A stretch of 9,111 bases of DNA from Bacillota bacterium (GTDB lineage Bacteria > Bacillota > Negativicutes > Sporomusales > UBA7701), in contig JAEZLU010000070.1 of NCBI GenBank assembly GCA_023415075.1, forward strand, positions 1 through 9,111. Reading direction: 5' to 3'. The notes beneath the pieces are model-generated. The model searched no databases. It was given only the letters and a program-made list of their open reading frames with translations, and was not told the origin of the DNA. Shown here piece by piece: positions 5,593-9,111 of the stretch (position 1 is the first letter of the stretch; every line of letters starts with the position of its first letter). A program made the position numbers and the translations under genes.

Positions 5593-6615
5593 ATGGCATT
5601 AGGAGTAGCAATCATCGGCGCCGGCGCGGTGGCCAACGTTCACGCAACCGCTCTTCTCGGTCTGCCGCAGGCCAGGGTAAGCGGCGTCTTCAGCCGCAAC
5701 CAGGTGGCGACGGCGGCGTTTGCCGCAAAGTACGGCCTCAAGGCATTCGCCTCATACGAGGAGGTGCTGGCCGATAAGGACACCGACATCGTCAGCATCT
5801 GCCTGCCGCCTGGTCAGCATGTCGACTTCGGCCTCAAGGCGGCGGCCGCCGGCAAGCACCTTATTCTCGAAAAACCGATGGATATTGACGTCGCCAAGGC
5901 CAAAACGCTCATTGACGCCTACCGGGCCAGGAAGCTGACCCTGTCGGTGATATTCCAGAACCGCTTTACGCCGGCCGCCCAGCGGGTCAAAGCCGCTCTC
6001 GACGCCGGCCTGCTGGGACGGCTGATTCTCGGCGACGCCTATGTCAAATGGTACCGTTCGCCGCAGTATTACGCCGCCAACGCCTGGCGGGGCACCTGGG
6101 GCACCGAGGGCGGCGGCGCCCTTATTAACCAGGCCATTCACACGATTGATCTTCTTCAGTGGTTCATGGGCGGCGCCAAAAGCGTCAGCGGCTTCATCCG
6201 TACGGCCATCCATAAAATCGAGACTGAGGATCTCGGCGTGGCGGCGGTGGAATATGCCGGCGGCGCCCTCGGCGTGATCGAGGGCTCGACCGCCATTACC
6301 CCCAGCTACAAGGAACGGCTTGAGGTCCATGGCACCAAAGGCTCGTTTACCCTCGAAGGCGGCCTGGTCAAGGAGTGGAAGGTCGAAGGCTGCCGTGAGG
6401 AAGATTATCTCGACGTTCAGAAAATTTCTTACGGCGACACCAATTCGCCGGCCATCGCCGACGTAAATCACCGGGCCCAGATGCTTGACGTCATCCAGGC
6501 GATCGAGCAGGGGCGGGACCCGCTGGTGACCGGCGAGGAGGGCCTGAAGGCGCTGGCTATAGTTCTCGGAATCTACCAGTCGTCCCGCACCGGCCAGAAG
6601 GTCGAGCTGGCCTAA
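5593..6615 (+). CDS. Gfo/Idh/MocA family NAD(P)-dependent oxidoreductase
   Basis: A 340-residue oxidoreductase of the glucose-fructose oxidoreductase / inositol dehydrogenase family. An N-terminal Rossmann fold carries the glycine motif IIGAGAVANVHA (about 7-18). The EKP motif follows (Glu93-Lys94-Pro95, the catalytic-lysine motif). The C-terminal sheet domain holds 'GGGALINQAIHTIDLL' (173-188), in which His183 and Asp186 match the conserved active-site His/Asp pair. Everything expected is present and the length is normal. ATG at 5593 is preceded by GGAGG (5581-5585), which overlaps the stop codon of the M24 gene, so the two are tightly coupled. Family members oxidise or reduce sugars, inositols, sugar acids or imines with NAD(P). 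The position between an M24-like hydrolase and tctB suggests a step in the breakdown of the transported compound; the substrate is unknown. Confidence 0.95.
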   Translation: MALGVAIIGAGAVANVHATALLGLPQARVSGVFSRNQVATAAFAAKYGLKAFASYEEVLADKDTDIVSICLPPGQHVDFGLKAAAAGKHLILEKPMDIDVAKAKTLIDAYRARKLTLSVIFQNRFTPAAQRVKAALDAGLLGRLILGDAYVKWYRSPQYYAANAWRGTWGTEGGGALINQAIHTIDLLQWFMGGAKSVSGFIRTAIHKIETEDLGVAAVEYAGGALGVIEGSTAITPSYKERLEVHGTKGSFTLEGGLVKEWKVEGCREEDYLDVQKISYGDTNSPAIADVNHRAQMLDVIQAIEQGRDPLVTGEEGLKALAIVLGIYQSSRTGQKVELA

Positions 6616-6633
6616 GCGCGGCGGGGAGGTTTT

Positions 6634-7080
6634 ATGAAGAAATGGGAGCGGAGGGCGGCGGCAGCACTGTTCCTGATTGGCGCCGGCGCCGCCGTCAAGG
6701 CAGTTGATATCGGCTTCGGCAGTTTCAAGGATCCCGGTCCGGGGTTTTTCCCCTTCTGGCTGGCGGTGCTGATGGCGGTTGTCGCCTGCCTGGTTTATCT
6801 GTCCAGCCGCGGGCCGGACGAGCGGGCCGCGCCGCTATGGTCGGCCAGCGGGCTCAGGCGACCGGCGGTGGCGGTGGCGGTTATGCTTGTCTATACCCAG
6901 GTGCTCGATTTCCTGGGGTTCTGCACAGCTACCTTTTTTCTCCTCGCCACCTGGCAGCGGGCGGTTGAGAGGAAAACCTGGAAGACGGTCGGGCTGGTCG
7001 CCGTGGTCGGCACGGCCTGCGTCTACGTCGTCTTTGTACTTTTGCTGCAGCTGCCGATGCCACACGGGCTGCTGATTTAG
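6634..7080 (+). CDS. tctB: Tripartite tricarboxylate transporter small membrane subunit TctB
   Basis: A 148-residue membrane protein with four hydrophobic segments at roughly 7-23, 39-57, 78-98 and 118-140, the usual topology of TctB. The family signature 'DPGPGFFPFW' (33-42) follows the first segment. It is the small integral subunit that pairs with TctA to move the bound acid across the membrane using an ion gradient. The ATG at 6634 has GGGAGG at 6624-6629, a rather short spacing of 4 nt. The gene begins 18 nt after the oxidoreductase stop and ends 15 nt before tctA, in line with one operon. TctB is poorly conserved in general; the call rests on topology, the PGPGFFP motif and position between tctC and tctA. 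Confidence 0.93.
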   Translation: MKKWERRAAAALFLIGAGAAVKAVDIGFGSFKDPGPGFFPFWLAVLMAVVACLVYLSSRGPDERAAPLWSASGLRRPAVAVAVMLVYTQVLDFLGFCTATFFLLATWQRAVERKTWKTVGLVAVVGTACVYVVFVLLLQLPMPHGLLI

Positions 7081-7095
7081 CGAGGAGGGCGGACA

Positions 7096-8604
7096 ATGAG
7101 CGAACTGCAGTCGTTGGCGAGCGGCTTCGCCCTCGCCGTCACGCCGACTAATCTTTTGTTCGGCTTTATCGGCGCGGTGCTCGGCACGGCGGTCGGCGTA
7201 TTGCCGGGCCTCGGGCCGGCGGCCACCATTTCCTTGCTGCTGCCCCTCAGTTACGCGCTGGGGTCGCCGCTGACGTCGATCATCATGATGGCCGGCATAT
7301 ACTACGGCGCCATGTACGGCGGCTCGACGACCTCCATCCTGCTGAACATGCCCGGAGAGGCAGCCTCGGTCGTAACCTGTATCGACGGCTACCAGATGGC
7401 CAAAAAAGGCCGGGCCGGCCCGGCCCTCGGCATCGCCGCCGTCGGCTCGTTCATCGCCGGCACGGTGGGCATCATCGGCCTGTCGTTTATCGCGCCGCCC
7501 CTGTCGCGCTTCGCGCTACAGTTCGGGCCGGCCGAGTACTTTTCCCTTACCGTGCTTGGCCTGATGCTGGCGGCTTATCTTTCCGGCAAATCGATCCTCA
7601 AGGGCATCCTGATGGCCATTCTGGGCCTGCTGCTGGCCACCATCGGCCTCGACCCGGTCAGCGGCAAGGAACGCTACACTTTTGGCACGCTTATCCTGAT
7701 GGACGGCCTGGATTTTCTTACACTGGCCATGGGCGTGTTCGGCATCGGCGAGATTCTCATCAACCTGGAAGAGGAGATCAGCAACCAGCTGGTGACAAGC
7801 AAGATCGCCAACCTCTGGCCGACATTCACCGACTGGGTAGCCTCCCGCTGGGCCATTCTCCGCGGGTCGCTTGTCGGCTTCTTCGTCGGGCTGCTGCCGG
7901 GCGGCGGTGCGGTTATCGCCTCGCTGGTCGCCTACGGGGTCGAAAAAAAGGCCGCCAAGGAGCCGGAACGGTTTGGCCAGGGCGCCATCGAAGGCGTGGC
8001 CGGACCGGAGTCGGCCAATAACGCCGCCGCCAGCGCCTCCTTCATCCCGATGCTGACCCTCGGTATCCCCGGCAATCCGGCCATCGCCATGATTTACGCC
8101 GCCCTGCTGATTCAGGGCGTGCAGCCGGGACCGTTTCTCATCAACGACCACCCCGACGTATTCTGGGGCGTCATTGCCTCGATGTATATCGGCAACGTCA
8201 TCCTGCTGATACTCAACCTGCCGCTTGTCGGTATCTGGGCTCAGATGCTGCGGGTTCCCTACGCCATTCTGGCGCCGACGGTCGTCATTATTTGCTCGGT
8301 GGGCGTCTACAGCATCAAGAACAACGTCACCGACGTGCTGATGATGCTGGTATTTGGCGTGCTGGGCTACATTTTCCGCAAGCTCGATTTCGAACTCGGA
8401 CCGCTGCTCTTGGCCTTCGTGCTTGGCGGCATCCTCGAAAAATCCCTCAGTCAGGCGCTGCTCATTTCCGGCGGCAACTTCGCCGTTTTCGTAACCCGGC
8501 CGATTTCCGCCGCCTTTCTCGCCATGGTGGTCCTGATGGCGGCGGCGCCGCTCGCGCTGTCCCTGGTCCGGCGCCTGAAGGCACCCCGGTCTACCAGCGG
8601 CTAG
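7096..8604 (+). CDS. tctA: Tripartite tricarboxylate transporter large permease subunit TctA
   Basis: A 502-residue polytopic membrane protein (about 10-12 hydrophobic segments) of the usual TctA length, forming the translocation path of the transporter. Two related halves are visible. The first has 'GAVLGTAVGVLPGLGPAA' (26-43) and 'YGGSTTSILLNMPGEAASV' (74-92). The second has 'GSLVGFFVGLLPGGGAVIAS' (257-276) and 'ESANNAAASASF' followed by 'TLGIPGNPAIAM' (305-332). The P-G-L/G-G loops and the S/N-rich plus P-G motifs recur in each half, as expected for an internal duplication. ATG at 7096 follows GAGGAGGG (7082-7089) at a spacing of 6 nt. It is the last gene of the operon: a hairpin and then a strong terminator follow within about 105 nt. 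With tctC and tctB it makes a complete transporter. Confidence 0.96.
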   Translation: MSELQSLASGFALAVTPTNLLFGFIGAVLGTAVGVLPGLGPAATISLLLPLSYALGSPLTSIIMMAGIYYGAMYGGSTTSILLNMPGEAASVVTCIDGYQMAKKGRAGPALGIAAVGSFIAGTVGIIGLSFIAPPLSRFALQFGPAEYFSLTVLGLMLAAYLSGKSILKGILMAILGLLLATIGLDPVSGKERYTFGTLILMDGLDFLTLAMGVFGIGEILINLEEEISNQLVTSKIANLWPTFTDWVASRWAILRGSLVGFFVGLLPGGGAVIASLVAYGVEKKAAKEPERFGQGAIEGVAGPESANNAAASASFIPMLTLGIPGNPAIAMIYAALLIQGVQPGPFLINDHPDVFWGVIASMYIGNVILLILNLPLVGIWAQMLRVPYAILAPTVVIICSVGVYSIKNNVTDVLMMLVFGVLGYIFRKLDFELGPLLLAFVLGGILEKSLSQALLISGGNFAVFVTRPISAAFLAMVVLMAAAPLALSLVRRLKAPRSTSG

Positions 8605-8622
8605 CTTAACCGTTTACCCCGC

Positions 8623-8642
8623 TGCCGGTCGGCGAGCCGGCA
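8623..8642 (+). other. Hairpin downstream of tctA
   Basis: TGCCGG (8623-8628) pairs with CCGGCA (8637-8642) around an 8-nt loop. No T run follows, so it is not the terminator. It may protect the 3' end of the tctA message or be incidental. Confidence 0.35.
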
Positions 8643-8670
8643 TATGGACAAATTGGCAGTCGCGGATAGG

Positions 8671-8709
8671 GCAAAGAGAGATTCGACAGGCAATCTCTCT
8701 TTTTTTTGC
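8671..8709 (+). terminator. Rho-independent terminator of the tctC-tctA operon
   Basis: AAAGAGAGATT (8673-8683) is perfectly complementary to AATCTCTCTTT (8692-8702), an 11-bp stem with an 8-nt loop, running into a T tract that extends to 8707. It lies 70-100 nt after the tctA stop codon. The stem is A/T-richer than that of the first terminator, but the U tail is longer. Confidence 0.9.
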
Positions 8710-8735
8710 GGTACTTTTGCCATATTATGAACCAA

Positions 8736-8787
8736 AATTGCCGAAAAAAGAACATTTTTCCATTTAAGGAAGGAATCTGCGGCAATT
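8736..8787. repeat. Spaced inverted repeat in the control region of the second tctA-type gene
   Basis: AATTGCCG (8736-8743) and CGGCAATT (8780-8787) are perfect 8-bp inverted repeats 36 bp apart, in otherwise AT-rich DNA. The second arm lies just upstream of the possible -10 box at 8795. The pair could be two half-sites bound by one regulator, or incidental. Inside it, GAAAAA (8743-8748) and TTTTTC (8755-8760) form a further small inverted repeat. Confidence 0.3.
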
Positions 8788-8794
8788 ATCAGAA

Positions 8795-8800
8795 TATAAT
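8795..8800 (+). promoter_or_regulatory. Putative -10 box for the second tctA-type transcription unit
   Basis: A perfect TATAAT stands in the AT-rich stretch after the terminator. No good -35 hexamer is seen 16-18 bp upstream. A start near 8807 would give a leader of about 180 nt ahead of the permease gene. Confidence 0.4.
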
Positions 8801-8805
8801 TTTAA

Positions 8806-8815
8806 AAACCGGTTT
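8806..8815. promoter_or_regulatory. Operator-like palindrome AAACCGGTTT
   Basis: A perfect 10-bp palindrome beginning 5 bp after the TATAAT, so it would cover the predicted transcription start. Symmetric AAAnCGnTTT-type sites are typical of LacI-family repressors. The position suits repression, but no regulator gene is in the window and a single short palindrome is weak evidence. Confidence 0.35.
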
Positions 8816-8985
8816 ATGTGGTTGGAAAATCAACGGGACGGGGAGTGCTAACCCACGAGGGAAGCCGCTGCCAAGGCTGGATACGCGCGGCGTTCTGTCT
8901 GCCGGCGCCGGTGGAATGTGGTCGGGAGCCGGAAATGACAAAGATTATCGGAATTGTCGATGTTTTCTGGAGGTGATTTGCGGTA
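8816..8985 (+). other. Leader with several possible hairpins ahead of the second tctA-type gene
   Basis: This stretch holds no convincing gene. Possible RNA structures are GTTGG-AAAA-TCAAC (8821-8834, one G-U pair), GCCGC/GCGGC (8864-8868 with 8887-8891, with AGCC/GGCT as an alternative pairing inside) and the 10-bp palindrome CCGGCGCCGG (8902-8911). It does not match any riboswitch consensus I know. A 13-codon frame (8935-8976, MTKIIGIVDVFWR) with a weak ribosome site ends inside the Shine-Dalgarno of the permease gene. It could be a leader peptide but is more probably chance. Confidence 0.3.
8969..8976 (+). promoter_or_regulatory. Ribosome binding site of the second tctA-type gene
   Basis: GGAGGTGA lies 9 nt before the ATG at 8986. 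It is a strong Shine-Dalgarno sequence that fixes the start of the truncated permease gene. Confidence 0.8.
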
Positions 8986-9111
8986 ATGTTTGAAAACTTT
9001 TTGCTCGGACTCCAGGCCATTTCTTCCTGGGAGGTTCAGTTATTCGTCCTGCTCGGTGCCTTGGCCGGCATCCTGGTTTCCTGTCTGCCCGGACTGAGCG
9101 CGACGATGGCG
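8986..9111 (+). CDS. Second TctA-type tripartite transporter permease, N-terminal end (partial)
   Basis: Only the first 42 codons are inside the window. The protein starts with a short amphipathic stretch (MFENFLLGLQAISSWEV), followed by a hydrophobic segment 'LFVLLGALAGILVSCLPGL' and 'SATMA'. This matches the first membrane segment and P-G-L loop of TctA proteins, and aligns with 'LLFGFIGAVLGTAVGVLPGL' (20-39) of the complete TctA upstream. The two are clearly divergent at the residue level, with SATMA in place of GPAAT, so this is not a recent duplicate. It sits behind its own terminator-bounded control region, so it likely belongs to a separately regulated transporter operon, possibly with permease first. 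With so few residues, another permease family with the same motif cannot be excluded. Confidence 0.75.
   Translation, partial: MFENFLLGLQAISSWEVQLFVLLGALAGILVSCLPGLSATMA

Noticed and set aside
5752..6471. Minus-strand open frame of 239 codons opposite the Gfo/Idh gene
   Set aside because: Antisense shadow; the plus strand has complete family motifs here.
7516..8151. Minus-strand open frame of 211 codons opposite tctA
   Set aside because: Its composition is rich in charged and Gln residues, as expected from reverse-reading membrane codons; no family match.
8834..8891. Resemblance of the leader to a TPP riboswitch (GGGGAGTGC and CTGGATA-like pieces)
   Set aside because: The essential CUGAGA element is absent and the order and spacing of the other conserved blocks do not fit.
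8706..8993. Plus-strand open frame of 95 codons in the leader of the second permease gene
   Set aside because: It starts in the T tract of a terminator with a non-ATG codon and no ribosome site, overlaps the real permease start and has no domain-like pattern.

Overview
This window looks like part of a bacterial chromosome, probably from a GC-rich member of the Bacillota (Firmicutes). The reasons are strong AGGAGG-type ribosome binding sites, a lipoprotein-type solute-binding protein suited to a cell with an outer-leaflet or Gram-positive type anchor, and compact GC-rich genes separated by AT-rich control regions. The exact taxon cannot be read from the sequence. Every gene I can support lies on the plus strand. 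They fall into three consecutive transcription units separated by two convincing Rho-independent terminators.

Unit 1 (1-3167, its start lies outside the window) encodes the C-terminal end of one zinc-type medium-chain dehydrogenase, a second complete medium-chain zinc dehydrogenase, and a transketolase split into N-terminal (TPP-binding) and C-terminal subunits whose genes overlap by one base. It ends at a terminator with a 14-15 bp stem. This looks like a sugar, polyol or sugar-acid catabolic operon: the dehydrogenases would oxidise or reduce a polyol or sugar-acid carbon, and the transketolase would feed carbon into the pentose phosphate pool.

Unit 2 (about 3316-8709) is a tripartite tricarboxylate transporter (TTT) operon with two enzymes inside it. 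The order is tctC (solute-binding lipoprotein), an M24/creatinase-fold hydrolase homologue, a Gfo/Idh/MocA oxidoreductase, tctB, tctA, then a terminator. A hairpin with a UACG tetraloop follows tctC and may set its expression above that of the distal genes. The M24 protein has lost three of the five metal-binding residues of true metallopeptidases but keeps the His that corresponds to the catalytic His of creatinase. It is therefore probably not an Xaa-Pro peptidase. The transporter, hydrolase and oxidoreductase plausibly form one uptake-and-breakdown module for an organic acid that may contain nitrogen; the substrate is unknown.

Unit 3 (from about 8710) begins with an AT-rich control region, a possible promoter followed directly by an operator-like palindrome, a leader of roughly 180 nt with several possible hairpins, and the first 42 codons of a second TctA-type permease. 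The window thus holds two TctA-family permeases from adjacent transcription units.

No tRNA, rRNA, CRISPR array, insertion sequence or attachment site was seen.
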